Under the pieces are notes generated by a model that saw only the letters and a list, made by a program, of their open reading frames with translations, was not told where the DNA came from and searched no databases. Of a stretch of 62,170 bases of DNA, positions 20,833 through 29,305 are shown one piece after another (the first letter of the stretch is position 1; each line of letters starts with the position of its first letter). The DNA comes from Desulfovibrio legallii. Its GTDB lineage: Bacteria; Desulfobacterota; Desulfovibrionia; Desulfovibrionales; Desulfovibrionaceae. The position numbers were made by a program, and so were the translations under genes. The DNA lies in the NCBI RefSeq assembly GCF_900102485.1, contig NZ_FNBX01000017.1, positions 1-62,170 on the forward strand, read 5' to 3'.

Positions 20833-20852
<20 letters not shown>
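18090..20852 (-). CDS. bamA: Outer-membrane assembly factor BamA with extra N-terminal TolB-like domain
   Basis: Encodes 920 residues, longer than the roughly 750-810 usual for BamA. After a signal peptide (1-29) comes an extra domain (about 33-165: PPLVLVLPFQVNAG, LVVYGNFNQLG) resembling the N-terminal alpha/beta fold of TolB/CsgG-like proteins. A Pro/Ala linker follows (165-185), then five POTRA repeats (about 186-575) and a C-terminal 16-strand barrel ending in Phe. The barrel has the VGGMDTIRGYSY motif (VRGF loop equivalent). BamA inserts beta-barrel proteins into the outer membrane. The start overlaps the end of lolD by 20 bases, so translation is coupled, and its stop lies inside repeat copy F. 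Confidence 0.93.
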
Positions 20853-21519
<667 letters not shown>

Positions 21520-21520
21520 G

Positions 21521-22747
21521 CTATTCGTACCGCAAGGCTTCGGCAGGTTCCAGGCGGGCGGCCTGGCGTGCCGGGTAGAGGGTGGCCAGAAAGCAGAGCA
21601 GCATGGCGCTGGCGCCGATGACGAGCACGTCCGTAAGGCTGATGCTGATGGGCAGGTGGTCCAGGGTATAGACGTTTTCCGGCAGCTTGATGAACTGGTA
21701 GCGCTTGAGCAGCCAGCCCAGGCTGAGGCCCATGGCGTAGCCCAGCAGGGTGCCGATGGCCCCGATGATGCTGCCCTGGAGCATGAAGATGCGCCGAATC
21801 ATGCCGCGCGTGGCCCCCATGGACATCATGATGGCGATATCCCTGGTTTTTTCCATCACCAGCATAACCAGGGTGGTGACGATGGAGAAGGAGCCGATGA
21901 GCACCACCATGGCCAGCAGGATGAACATGCCGATTTTTTCCAGCTTCAGGGCGGCAAAAAGGTTGGCGTTCATCTCCATCCAGGAGCGGGCGTAGAAGGG
22001 CGAGCCCAGCTCCGTGCCTATCCGCGCGGCAATTTTATCCGCCGCAAAAAGATCCGCTACGGTGATCTCCACCCCGGAGAGGTAGCCTTCCGGCAGGCCC
22101 AGCACATCGCGCGCGGCGGCCAGGCTTACAAAGGCCAGGGAAGAATCATACTCAAACATGCCGGTTTTGAAGATGCCCGCCACGGCAAAAGGGCGGATGC
22201 GCGGGGCATAGCCTGAAGCCGTTTTCTGCCCTGAAGGAGAAAGTAGGTTGACCCTGCTGCCCAGGCCCAGGCCCAGGCGCTTGGCCAGCTCATCCCCCAC
22301 AATAATGCCGGGCGCGCCTTCTTTTTGCAGGTCGCTCACCGCGCCCGCGCGCATCTGGCGCAGCATGGAGAGCACCGAAGGCGCGCTCTGCGGGTCAATG
22401 CCGCGCAGTACAATGCCCTTGACCCCGCTCGCGCCGGAAAGCATCACTTCCGTATAAATAAAAGGCGTGGCCCCGGTGACGCCCTCCACGGCGCGCACGC
22501 GCTTCACCACGTCCGGGGCGTTTTCAAAGGCCGAAGGCACATAGGAGAGCACAATGGCGTGGGCGTTGGCCCCCAGAATTTTGTCGCGCATGTCCGTGGT
22601 CAGGCCGTTGTACACGCCCAGCACCACCACCAGCGCGCCCACCCCCAAGGCCACGCCCAGAATGGACATGACCGAGATGACCGAGATGAAGGTCTGCTTG
22701 CGCCGGGAAAAGAGGTAGCGCAGGGCTACAAAGAGTTCGAACCGCAT
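21521..22747 (-). CDS. lolC: Lipoprotein-releasing ABC transporter permease LolC/LolE
   Basis: Encodes 408 residues from the ATG at 22747 (MRFELFVALRYLFSRRKQTF); in-frame ATGs at 22756 and 22783 would add 3 or 12 residues, and a GGGA near 22761 favours 22756 slightly. The N-terminal membrane helix (FISVISVMSILGVALGVGAL) is followed by a large periplasmic domain and three C-terminal helices, the MacB/FtsX/LolCE topology. Only one permease gene is present, suggesting a homodimeric LolC/E (often called LolF) system as in many non-enteric bacteria. Confidence 0.9.
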   Translation of the reverse strand: MRFELFVALRYLFSRRKQTFISVISVMSILGVALGVGALVVVLGVYNGLTTDMRDKILGANAHAIVLSYVPSAFENAPDVVKRVRAVEGVTGATPFIYTEVMLSGASGVKGIVLRGIDPQSAPSVLSMLRQMRAGAVSDLQKEGAPGIIVGDELAKRLGLGLGSRVNLLSPSGQKTASGYAPRIRPFAVAGIFKTGMFEYDSSLAFVSLAAARDVLGLPEGYLSGVEITVADLFAADKIAARIGTELGSPFYARSWMEMNANLFAALKLEKIGMFILLAMVVLIGSFSIVTTLVMLVMEKTRDIAIMMSMGATRGMIRRIFMLQGSIIGAIGTLLGYAMGLSLGWLLKRYQFIKLPENVYTLDHLPISISLTDVLVIGASAMLLCFLATLYPARQAARLEPAEALRYE

Positions 22748-22880
22748 TGGCGGCATATTGTCCCAGCTTGCGCTTATATTCAAGATTTTTTTTAGAGGGG
22801 CGGCGCGGGCGGCTTTTGCCCCCTGGCGGCGTCAACGGGGTTCCGCCGGCGCGGGCGGAGCAGAACGCCGCGCCGCGCCC

Positions 22881-23530
22881 GCAGGTTTGTTTGCCCTGCG
22901 GCGCGGCGATTCTTTTTTTATGGCGTTTGGGCCGCCTCCGGCGGGGGGCGCAGTGCGAAGCGCGTTTGGCTTCCCAGGCACTTCACTTGGCTGTGCTGTG
23001 GGTCGGGGAAACAGCCGGCAGCGACAAAGGGCAAGGGTGGAAGGGCTGGACCGTACCCAGACCGCAGGTTTGCTTGCCCCTGCGGGCATGGCAGTTCATT
23101 TTTTTATGGCGTTTGGGCCGCCTCCGGCGGGGGGCGCAGTGCGAAGCGCGTCTGGCTTCCCAGGCACTTCACTTGGCTGTGCTGTGGGTCGGGGAAACAG
23201 CCGGCAGCGACAAAGGGCAAGGGTGGAAGGGCTGGACCGTACCCAGACCGCAGGTTTGCTTGCCCCTGCGGGCATGGCAGTTCATTTTTTTATGGCGTTT
23301 GGGCCGCCTCCGGCGGGGGGCGCAGTGCGAAGCGCGTCCGGCTTCCCAGGCACTTCACTTGGCGGTGCTGTGGGTCGGGGAAACAGACGGCAGCGACAAA
23401 GGGCAAGGGCGGAAAGGCTTGGACCGTACCCAGACCGCAGGTTTGCTTGCCCTGCGGGCATGGCAGTTCATTTTTTTATGGCGTTTGGGCCGCCTCCGGC
23501 GGGGGCATGGGGCCAAGGGCGGGGCTGCGC
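22881..23530. repeat. Tandem array of a 186-bp unit, about 3.2 copies
   Basis: The phrase ATGGCGTTTGGGCCGCCTCC recurs with ATG at 22920, 23106, 23292 and 23478, exactly 186 bases apart. Units 1 and 2 are nearly identical, unit 3 carries several substitutions and unit 4 is cut short. Each junction has a CCGCAGG...CCTGCGG stem followed by a run of seven T. The period is a multiple of three, so a 62-codon repeating frame stays open, but it has no ribosome site and a composition I do not read as protein. I treat it as non-coding. Confidence 0.9.
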
Positions 23531-23812
23531 CCCCCCTTAGGCCCCCTACAACCCCCATAACCCCCCGCTGTTCAGGGCAGCCCGGCTATGGGCGGCGCGG
23601 CTGGGGTGCGCCGCTGCGCGACGGCGCCCCTTATGCCGCGCTCAACTTTCGGGAAAAGGCCGCCGAGACTCTGGAAAGCCGCGTGCAACTGTCAGGAAAG
23701 GTCGCCGCAATTCTGGAGGGCCGCGCGCATGGCAGTTATGTAAAAACCGCTTGTTCAGGGTACGCCCGGCGCGCTGCCTGAGGGGAGAAAAGTTTTTTGA
23801 AGGGGATGGGGG

Positions 23813-23864
23813 TGTAGGGGGAAGGGGGGACTTTTGTTCACAAAAGTCCCCCCTTCCCCCTACA
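23813..23864. terminator. 24-bp perfect hairpin terminator between the repeat array and nrdG
   Basis: Arms TGTAGGGGGAAGGGGGGACT... and their exact complement surround a TTCA loop. On the plus strand AAAATCTTTTTT follows, so plus-strand transcription from the array would stop here. It also lies 10 bases after the nrdG stop and can serve that operon. Confidence 0.85.
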
Positions 23865-23874
23865 AAAATCTTTT

Positions 23875-24387
23875 TTACAACGCCGCGGCGATGCGGGCGC
23901 GGGCCTGACGGTCCAGGACGCGTTGGTTGGAGCTGCCGCGGAAGCGGAGCTCCAGGTCGCGCAGTTCTTCTATGTAGGGGCCGTCGATGAGGATGTCGGT
24001 AAGGTCCAGGAGGCGGGCGGTCCAGGGGTCTGCGGCGGCGCGGCGGCAGAGTTCTTCAAAGGTGTAGCCGGTGAAGGCGACTACGGTTTTGCCCAGGGCG
24101 CGGACGCCTTGGGCCACGGGGCAGAGGGCCGCGGCCTGGCAGAAGGGCTCGCCGCCGGAGAGGGTGACGCCGGCCAGGAGGGGATTCTGGCGCACCTGAT
24201 TGAGGACGGCTTCCGCGGTGAAGAGGAAGCCGCCCTCAAAGCTGTGCGTCTGCGGGTTGTGGCAGCCTTTGCAGTGGTGCGGGCAACCCTGGGTGAAGAG
24301 CACGTAGCGCAGCCCCGGCCCATCCACTATGGATTCCTCCACAATGCCGGAGAGGCGCAGGGGCTGCGGCGTGTTGGGTTCAGGCAT
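23875..24387 (-). CDS. nrdG: Anaerobic ribonucleotide reductase activating enzyme
   Basis: Encodes 170 residues starting MPEPNTPQPLRLSGIVEESI. GCPHHCKGCHNPQTHSFEGG holds the CX3CX2C cluster of a radical SAM activase, and TLSGGEPF is the SAM-binding Gly-rich motif. NrdG installs the glycyl radical in class III RNR. The ATG at 24387 is preferred over an in-frame extension to 24480 because it overlaps the stop of the small glycyl-radical ORF (8 bases shared), a coupling arrangement, and because the family starts here. It is last in the nrdD operon. Confidence 0.93.
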   Translation of the reverse strand: MPEPNTPQPLRLSGIVEESIVDGPGLRYVLFTQGCPHHCKGCHNPQTHSFEGGFLFTAEAVLNQVRQNPLLAGVTLSGGEPFCQAAALCPVAQGVRALGKTVVAFTGYTFEELCRRAAADPWTARLLDLTDILIDGPYIEELRDLELRFRGSSNQRVLDRQARARIAAAL

Positions 24388-24550
24388 GTTTGACGCGGTC
24401 GCGTTCTTCGGCGCGTTTGGCGTTGTTGAAGCGGTCGAGGGTGCCCACGAGGTAGCCGGTGATGCGGCGGGTGCGTTCAAAGCCCAGGCCCTGGCCTACG
24501 AGTTTCTGGGCGGGTTTCACTTCCTCAAACAGGCGGGATTTCATCAGCAT
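24380..24550 (-). CDS. Separate glycyl-radical segment of class III ribonucleotide reductase
   Basis: Encodes 56 residues beginning MLMKSRLFEEVKPAQKLVGQ. Residues 28-55 contain RRITGYLVG, then R-x-N-N-A-K-R-x-E-E-R-x-R-V-K-H. This is the C-terminal end of ordinary NrdD proteins (RVTGYL...R.N..K..E...RVKH), and Gly32 is the expected radical glycine. The large NrdD encoded upstream ends just before this segment. The ORF has its own site, AAGGAG 6 bases before the ATG at 24550, so it is translated separately, not by frameshift: a TGA and about 80 bases lie between. Its stop overlaps the nrdG start. It should associate with the large subunit and be the substrate of NrdG. Confidence 0.85.
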   Translation of the reverse strand: MLMKSRLFEEVKPAQKLVGQGLGFERTRRITGYLVGTLDRFNNAKRAEERDRVKHA

Positions 24551-24629
24551 ATTTTTCTCCTTGGTTCGCACTAAGGGTGGTTGGCAGGTATGTGCGCCCC
24601 GGGGGCCCTGCCCGACCGGGGCGGCCGCA

Positions 24630-26882
24630 TCAGTCCCAATGGGGCATGTGCGGGTATTTCCGACGCAGTTGGCGGAGTTTTTCCAGGCTCACGCCTTCGC
24701 CTTCTTTGCGGCCGCAGCGGGGGCAGCAGCCGTTGATAACGCCCACGTAGCCGCAGACGGGGTCGCGGTCCAGGGGGTGGTTGACGGAGCCGTAGCCCAC
24801 GCCCTGGTCGTGCATATAGCGGATGATGCTTTCAAAGGCTTCAGGGTTTTTGCAGGTATCGCCGTCCAGTTCCACATAGGTAATGTGCCCGGCGTTGGTC
24901 ATGGCGTGGTAGGGGGCTTCGATCTGGATTTTTTTGAAGGCCTTGATGGGGAAGTACACGGGCACATGGAAGGAATTGGTGTAGTAGTCCCTGTCCGTAA
25001 TGCCGGGAAGGCTGCCGTAGCGGGCTTTGTCCAGGGCCACGAAGCGGCCGCTGAGGCTCTCCGCCGGGGTGGCGATGAGGGTGAAGTTGAGGCTGGTCTG
25101 CTCCGATTCCTGGTCGCAGCGCTCGCGCATGTGGCCGACGATTCTGAGGCCCAGGGCCTGGGCTTCTTCGCTTTCGCCGTGGTGGACGCCCATAAGGGCT
25201 TTGAGGGTTTCGGCCAGGCCGATGAAGCCTATGGTGAGGGTGCCGTGCTTGAGCACCTCGCCGATGCTGTCGTCCCAATCCAGCTTGTCCGAATCGATCC
25301 AGATGCCTTCGCCCATGAGGAAGGGGTAGTTGCGCACTTTTTTGGCGCTCTGGATTTTGAAGCGGTGCAGCAGCTGGCGGAAGACCAGGTCTATTTTGTC
25401 GTCCAGCAGGGCGAAGAAGCGGTCCACGTCGCCGTGGGCTTCGATGCCCAGGCGGGGCAGGTTGACGGAAGTGAAGCTGAGGTTGCCGCGGCCGCAGGTC
25501 ACCTGGCGGTTTTTGTCGTGCACGTTGCCCAGAACGCGGGTGCGGCAGCCCATGTAGGCCACTTCGGTGTTGTAGTCGCCGGGCTTGTAGTACTGAAGGT
25601 TGTAGGGCGCGTCCAGGAAGCTGAAGTTGGGGAAGAGCCGCATGGCGGAGACTTCCATGGCCAGCTTGAAGAGATCGTAGTTGGGGTCGTCGGGGTTGTA
25701 GTTGACGCCTTCTTTGACCTTGAAGATCTGCACGGGGAAGATGGAGGTTTCGCCGTTGCCGAGGCCCGCCCTGGTGGCGAGGAGGAGGTTCCTGGTGACC
25801 ATGCGGCCTTCGGCGGAAACGTCCGTGCCATAGTTGACGGAGCTGAAGGGCACCTGCGCGCCGGCGCGGGAATTCATGGTGTTGAGGTTGTGGATAAGGG
25901 CCTCCATGGCCTGGTAGGTGCGGCGGTCGGCATAGCGGAGGGCCTCCTGCGCGGCGTAGGCGTGGCCTTTGGCCAGCAGATCGGCCTGGTCGGGCGCGGC
26001 GGCGGCAAGGCGGCGGCCGTAGTCTTCCAGGTTGCCCATGCGGGGGCCTTCGCCCAGCCTGGCCTGGAGGCTTTCCACCAGCTCGCGGGCTGCGTCGGCC
26101 TCCAGCCCGGCGGCGATGCGCACATAGGCGCAGAAGGCGCGCGCGTATTCTTTGCGGAAGGTTTTGATTACGCCGTCGGCCATGGAGAAATCGAAATGGG
26201 GCACACTCTGGCCGCCGTGCATTTCGTTCTGGTTGGCCTGGATGGCAATGCAGGCCAGGGCCGAATAGCTCTCAATGGAATTGGGCTCTCGCAAGTGGCC
26301 GTGGCCAGTGGAAAAGCCGTTTTTGAACAGGGGGATAAGGTCTATCTGGCAGCACGTTTCCGTGAGCATGTAGAAGTCTTTGTCATGAATGTGGATATCG
26401 CCGTTGATGTGCGCGGCCGAGGCGTCCTTGGGCAGGATGTAGTTGTCGATGAAGAATTTGGAACCCTCGGAGCCGTATTTGAGCATGGTGCCCATGGCCG
26501 TATCGCCGTCGATGTTGGCGTTTTCGCGCTTGATGTCCTCTTTGAGGGCCGGGGAGTAGGTCAGCTTTTTATAAATGTCCATGAGATACGTTTCCGCATT
26601 GCGGATTTTCGTATGCTCGGCACGGTAGAGGATGTAGGCCTTGGCGGTTTTGGCGTAGTCGTACTGGATGAGGGCCTCCTCCACCACGTCCTGGATTTCT
26701 TCCACGTGCTTCAGGCTGCCTTCGTCCAGCTTTTTGCAGACTTTTTCCGTCACAAAGAGCAGGTCCGTGGGGGACATGTCCTCCCCGCCCACGGCCTTGT
26801 TGGCCTTGGTGATGGCGTTGAGAATCTTGACCGAATCAAAAGGCACTTCCGTGCCGTCGCGTTTGATGATGCTGGCGGGCAT
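24630..26882 (-). CDS. nrdD: Anaerobic ribonucleoside-triphosphate reductase, large part lacking the glycyl-radical tail
   Basis: Encodes 750 residues from the ATG at 26882 (MPASIIKRDGTEVPFDSVKI). An ATP cone (about 5-95) leads into the ten-stranded barrel; TETCCQIDLIPLF and YMGCRTRVLGN carry the catalytic cysteines. The protein ends with a zinc-site segment (CGYVGVINGCCPRCG) and then LRRKYPHMPHWD, with no glycyl-radical motif. Class III RNR reduces NTPs to dNTPs without oxygen. The missing tail is the next ORF. GGAG lies 10 bases before the start; an upstream in-frame ATG at 26900 is an alternative. A cobalamin riboswitch precedes it. Confidence 0.93.
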   Translation of the reverse strand: MPASIIKRDGTEVPFDSVKILNAITKANKAVGGEDMSPTDLLFVTEKVCKKLDEGSLKHVEEIQDVVEEALIQYDYAKTAKAYILYRAEHTKIRNAETYLMDIYKKLTYSPALKEDIKRENANIDGDTAMGTMLKYGSEGSKFFIDNYILPKDASAAHINGDIHIHDKDFYMLTETCCQIDLIPLFKNGFSTGHGHLREPNSIESYSALACIAIQANQNEMHGGQSVPHFDFSMADGVIKTFRKEYARAFCAYVRIAAGLEADAARELVESLQARLGEGPRMGNLEDYGRRLAAAAPDQADLLAKGHAYAAQEALRYADRRTYQAMEALIHNLNTMNSRAGAQVPFSSVNYGTDVSAEGRMVTRNLLLATRAGLGNGETSIFPVQIFKVKEGVNYNPDDPNYDLFKLAMEVSAMRLFPNFSFLDAPYNLQYYKPGDYNTEVAYMGCRTRVLGNVHDKNRQVTCGRGNLSFTSVNLPRLGIEAHGDVDRFFALLDDKIDLVFRQLLHRFKIQSAKKVRNYPFLMGEGIWIDSDKLDWDDSIGEVLKHGTLTIGFIGLAETLKALMGVHHGESEEAQALGLRIVGHMRERCDQESEQTSLNFTLIATPAESLSGRFVALDKARYGSLPGITDRDYYTNSFHVPVYFPIKAFKKIQIEAPYHAMTNAGHITYVELDGDTCKNPEAFESIIRYMHDQGVGYGSVNHPLDRDPVCGYVGVINGCCPRCGRKEGEGVSLEKLRQLRRKYPHMPHWD

Positions 26883-26943
26883 GAGTACGTCGCTCCACAT
26901 ATATGGACTTTGAACACAATCCGTCCCGCCGACGGACAGAAAG

Positions 26944-26963
26944 GAAGGACGCACAGGTCCTTC
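26944..26963 (-). terminator. Weak hairpin in the nrdD leader, possible riboswitch expression platform
   Basis: GAAGGAC and GTCCTTC form a 7-bp stem with a 6-base loop, followed on the minus strand by CTTTCTGT. It is a weak terminator candidate between the riboswitch and nrdD. Confidence 0.3.
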
Positions 26964-27015
26964 GAGACCCTCTGGCAAAAGCCCGTTGCCGGGGGGGGTG
27001 CTGACGGGGTTGAAA

Positions 27016-27165
27016 GCAGGTCTTCCGGCTTGCCGGCCGCCCTTCGGCCTTCCCGGAAAAAACATCCAGTGGCGCGCGAGGAAAGGCGGCGTTCACAGCG
27101 GCTTACGGCGGCGGGTCCGCTCCCGTTTTACACGGGATTCCCTATTAAGCTTGCGAGCGCTTTCA
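27016..27165 (-). promoter_or_regulatory. Cobalamin riboswitch upstream of nrdD
   Basis: On the minus strand the conserved blocks occur in order: GGGAATCCCGTGTAAAACGG, GCGGACCCGCCGCCGTAAGC, GCCACTGG, and AAGCCGGAAGACCTGC. These are the B12-element core. The next gene on this strand is nrdD, 130 bases away, so B12 is expected to repress the class III RNR operon. Confidence 0.9.
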
Positions 27166-27280
27166 ATGTCTAGAAAATTTCAAAAGAATGCCGTCCTGTC
27201 AATGCGCGTCCGCAAAAAAGGCTTCCAAGGCTCAAAGGAACAGTGTCGTTTCTTTGAGAAATTTTTTTGCCTTTGCAGCA

Positions 27281-27298
27281 TTGTTCACTATTGCACAA
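27281..27298. promoter_or_regulatory. Imperfect palindrome upstream of the nrdD leader
   Basis: TTGTTCACTATTGCACAA is an 18-base imperfect inverted repeat (14 of 18 positions symmetric) in the presumed nrdD promoter region. It resembles Crp/Fnr-family half-site spacing only loosely. The rest of 27166-27565 shows no gene; AT-rich sequence lies at 27450-27485. Confidence 0.25.
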
Positions 27299-27565
27299 AA
27301 AACGGGACGGATTCGGGGCCGTCCCTGTGCCCGCAGCCCTGGCGGGGCGCGGGTACTGTCCTGCTGACGGGTGGAAACATAGCGCGACGGGGGGCTTTTT
27401 TCAAGGGCGCGGGTTGGGCGGCAAAACCGCGGCCCGCGCGGGCGTTGTTTGTAATATGCAGATAATATTAATAAAAATTTTTAGTCCCCAGGGCTGCCCG
27501 TGCCGCGGCCGGCACGGCCCGCACGGCGGCGGGGCCCCCGGCGGGGCCTTGGGGGCGGGGCGGTT

Positions 27566-28282
27566 TCAGTCTTCCGGGGCGGCGGGCCTGCGGCTCAGGA
27601 TCAGGGACATGTAGGGCGGCGTGGCCGCATCTTCCGGAAGCCCAAGGCGGAGCTTTTCGCCTGACCGCTCCACCAGGCTGGCCAGCACGCAGCTTTCCAG
27701 GCGGCCTGTCTGGCGCAGGGCCTCGCGGATGGCGGGCAGATTGCGGTAAGCCTTGAGGATGACGGCCGTATCCGCGTCCTTCAGGGCCGCGGCCAGTTGC
27801 TCCTGGCTGTTGATGCCGGGGAGCAGGCGCAGGGTCTCGCCATTCTCGCAGAGCACCACGCGCGCGCGGGCCGCGGCGGCCTGGATGGAGGTAACGCCGG
27901 GCACGATCTCTACGGGCAGGTGCGGGGCCAGGGCCCGGAGCGTGCGCAAGAGGTAGCCGAAGGTGCTGTAGACCAGGGGGTCGCCGATGGTCAGGAAGGC
28001 CGCGTCCGCGCCGCTTTCCAGCACATCTTTGGTGGTGCGGGCGGCGGCTTCCCAGGCCTGGCGCAGGGCGGTTTTGTCGCGGGTCATGGGAAATTCCAGG
28101 CGCAGCAGGCGCGTCTCAGGCCGCAGGTGGGGGCGGGCGGTTTCCAGCGCGGCGGAATAGTCGTTGCGCGGCGAGGCCGCCGCCAGGATAACGTCCGCCT
28201 TGCGCAGCACGTTCACGGCCCGCAGGGTCAGCAGGTCCGGCGCGCCGGGGCCGACGCCCAGGCCGTAGAGGGTTCCGGTCAT
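27566..28282 (-). CDS. cobI: Precorrin-2 C20-methyltransferase
   Basis: Encodes 238 residues starting MTGTLYGLGVGPGAPDLLTL. GVGPGAPDLLTLRA and VEIVPGVTSIQAAAA are the SAM-binding motifs of the corrin/porphyrin tetrapyrrole methyltransferases. DPLVYSTFGYLLRTL is typical of the C20-methylating CobI/CbiL enzymes (CbiL in anaerobic pathways). It acts on (cobalt-)precorrin-2 in corrin ring synthesis. In-frame ATGs at 28294 and 28312 are alternatives. It follows btuF by 45 bases, putting a synthesis gene in the uptake operon under the same riboswitch. Confidence 0.85.
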   Translation of the reverse strand: MTGTLYGLGVGPGAPDLLTLRAVNVLRKADVILAAASPRNDYSAALETARPHLRPETRLLRLEFPMTRDKTALRQAWEAAARTTKDVLESGADAAFLTIGDPLVYSTFGYLLRTLRALAPHLPVEIVPGVTSIQAAAARARVVLCENGETLRLLPGINSQEQLAAALKDADTAVILKAYRNLPAIREALRQTGRLESCVLASLVERSGEKLRLGLPEDAATPPYMSLILSRRPAAPED

Positions 28283-28327
28283 TTGTGTTTCCATCAAGTT
28301 AGCAGTGCGCAATGAAGGTTCGGGCCG

Positions 28328-29305
28328 TCAAGGCCTGGGGAGGGCGCGCAGCCGGCGCGCCAGTTCTTCCGCCGCGTCCACGGCGCGGGGGCCGGGCCGG
28401 GCGTAGCGGGCTTCGTCCACCACCAGCACATGCCCGGCGCGCACGGCGCGCAGGCCCGCAAAGTGGGGGCGCTCGGCCGGGGGCGTGGGATCCGGATTCA
28501 TGGGGCCTTGCTGCAGAATGTAGGCGTCCGGGTCCGCGGCGATGAGCGCCTCCTCATTGCAGCGGACCAGCTTCTGGGCCTGGCGCAGGACGTTTTCGCC
28601 GCCTGCGTAGCCGATGATCTCGCTGGTAATGCCCTTCTGCCCCGCGCCCAGTAGGTTGGGGTAGCGCACCTCGTAAAAGACCCGCAGCGGCGCGCGCCCG
28701 GCGTTGCCCTGGCGCAGGGCCGCGAGGCGGGCCTGCCAGCCGCGCACAAGCTCGGCGGCCCGGCCCTCCAGGCCCGTAAGGCGGCCCAGAATTTCCGTTG
28801 CCGCAAACATGTCCGCAAAGGATTCCAGCGGCAGGACAAGCACGGGCAGGCCCAGGGCGCGCAGATTTTCCGTAAAGACCTGCGCCTCCCGCCGACCGGA
28901 CATCTGCAGCACAAGGTCCGGCTTCTGCGCCAGAATAAGCTCGGCGTTGGGCCGCATGTGCGTGCCGATGGCCGGCAGCGCCGCCAGCTCCGGCAGGGCG
29001 GCGTCCGCAGCGGTGCGGGCCACGATGCGGTCGCCCGCGCCCAGGGCCAGGAGCAGCTCGTTGTAGGCCCCGTAAAGGGCGATGATGCGCCGCGCCGGAC
29101 GCTCCAGGCGCAGGACGTTGCCCGCAGGAGCCGTAATTTCCAGGGGGAAGGGCGCGGGATCAGCCGTTGCCGTCGGCATGCCCGTCGTGGGGCCCGCCGT
29201 GGCGGGGCCGCCCGCAAACAGCGGCAGAAAGAGCAGCGCCGCTGTTAACAGCAGTACGCCCGTTGGGCGCGACAGCGGCCCAAGGGCCGCGGGCGCTGGC
29301 CGCAA
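28328..29305 (-). CDS. btuF: Cobalamin ABC transporter substrate-binding protein, BtuF-like
   Basis: Encodes about 325 residues. After a hydrophobic leader (GVLLLTAALLFLPLFAGG) come the helical-backbone binding-protein features: RIIALYGAYNELLLALGAGD, KPDLVLQMSGRR and a C-terminal GHVLVVDEARYARPGPR. The start is uncertain: no ATG precedes the leader in a sensible place, and a TTG at 29305 with AGG upstream is the best choice. That makes the gene overlap the btuD reading frame by 146 bases, unusually long. The riboswitch in front of the operon supports cobalamin as ligand over iron-siderophore. Confidence 0.78.
   Translation of the reverse strand: MRPAPAALGPLSRPTGVLLLTAALLFLPLFAGGPATAGPTTGMPTATADPAPFPLEITAPAGNVLRLERPARRIIALYGAYNELLLALGAGDRIVARTAADAALPELAALPAIGTHMRPNAELILAQKPDLVLQMSGRREAQVFTENLRALGLPVLVLPLESFADMFAATEILGRLTGLEGRAAELVRGWQARLAALRQGNAGRAPLRVFYEVRYPNLLGAGQKGITSEIIGYAGGENVLRQAQKLVRCNEEALIAADPDAYILQQGPMNPDPTPPAERPHFAGLRAVRAGHVLVVDEARYARPGPRAVDAAEELARRLRALPRP

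Noticed and set aside
22881..23530. CRISPR array
   Set aside because: Period of 186 bases with the whole unit conserved; there are no short repeats with unique spacers and no cas genes.
22747..23781. 344- and 260-codon frames through the tandem array
   Set aside because: The frame stays open only because the repeat period is divisible by three; no ribosome site and no protein-like conservation between units beyond DNA identity.
24551..24632. Programmed frameshift or selenocysteine readthrough joining NrdD to the radical segment
   Set aside because: About 80 bases separate the TGA from the small ORF, which has its own ribosome site; no SECIS-like hairpin directly follows the TGA.
24459..27173. 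A 904-codon plus-strand frame opposite nrdD
   Set aside because: Shadow of the nrdD codon pattern; repetitive Val/Gly/His composition and no motif.
27166..27565. NrdR boxes upstream of nrdD
   Set aside because: No pair of the expected 16-base AT-rich palindromes was found.
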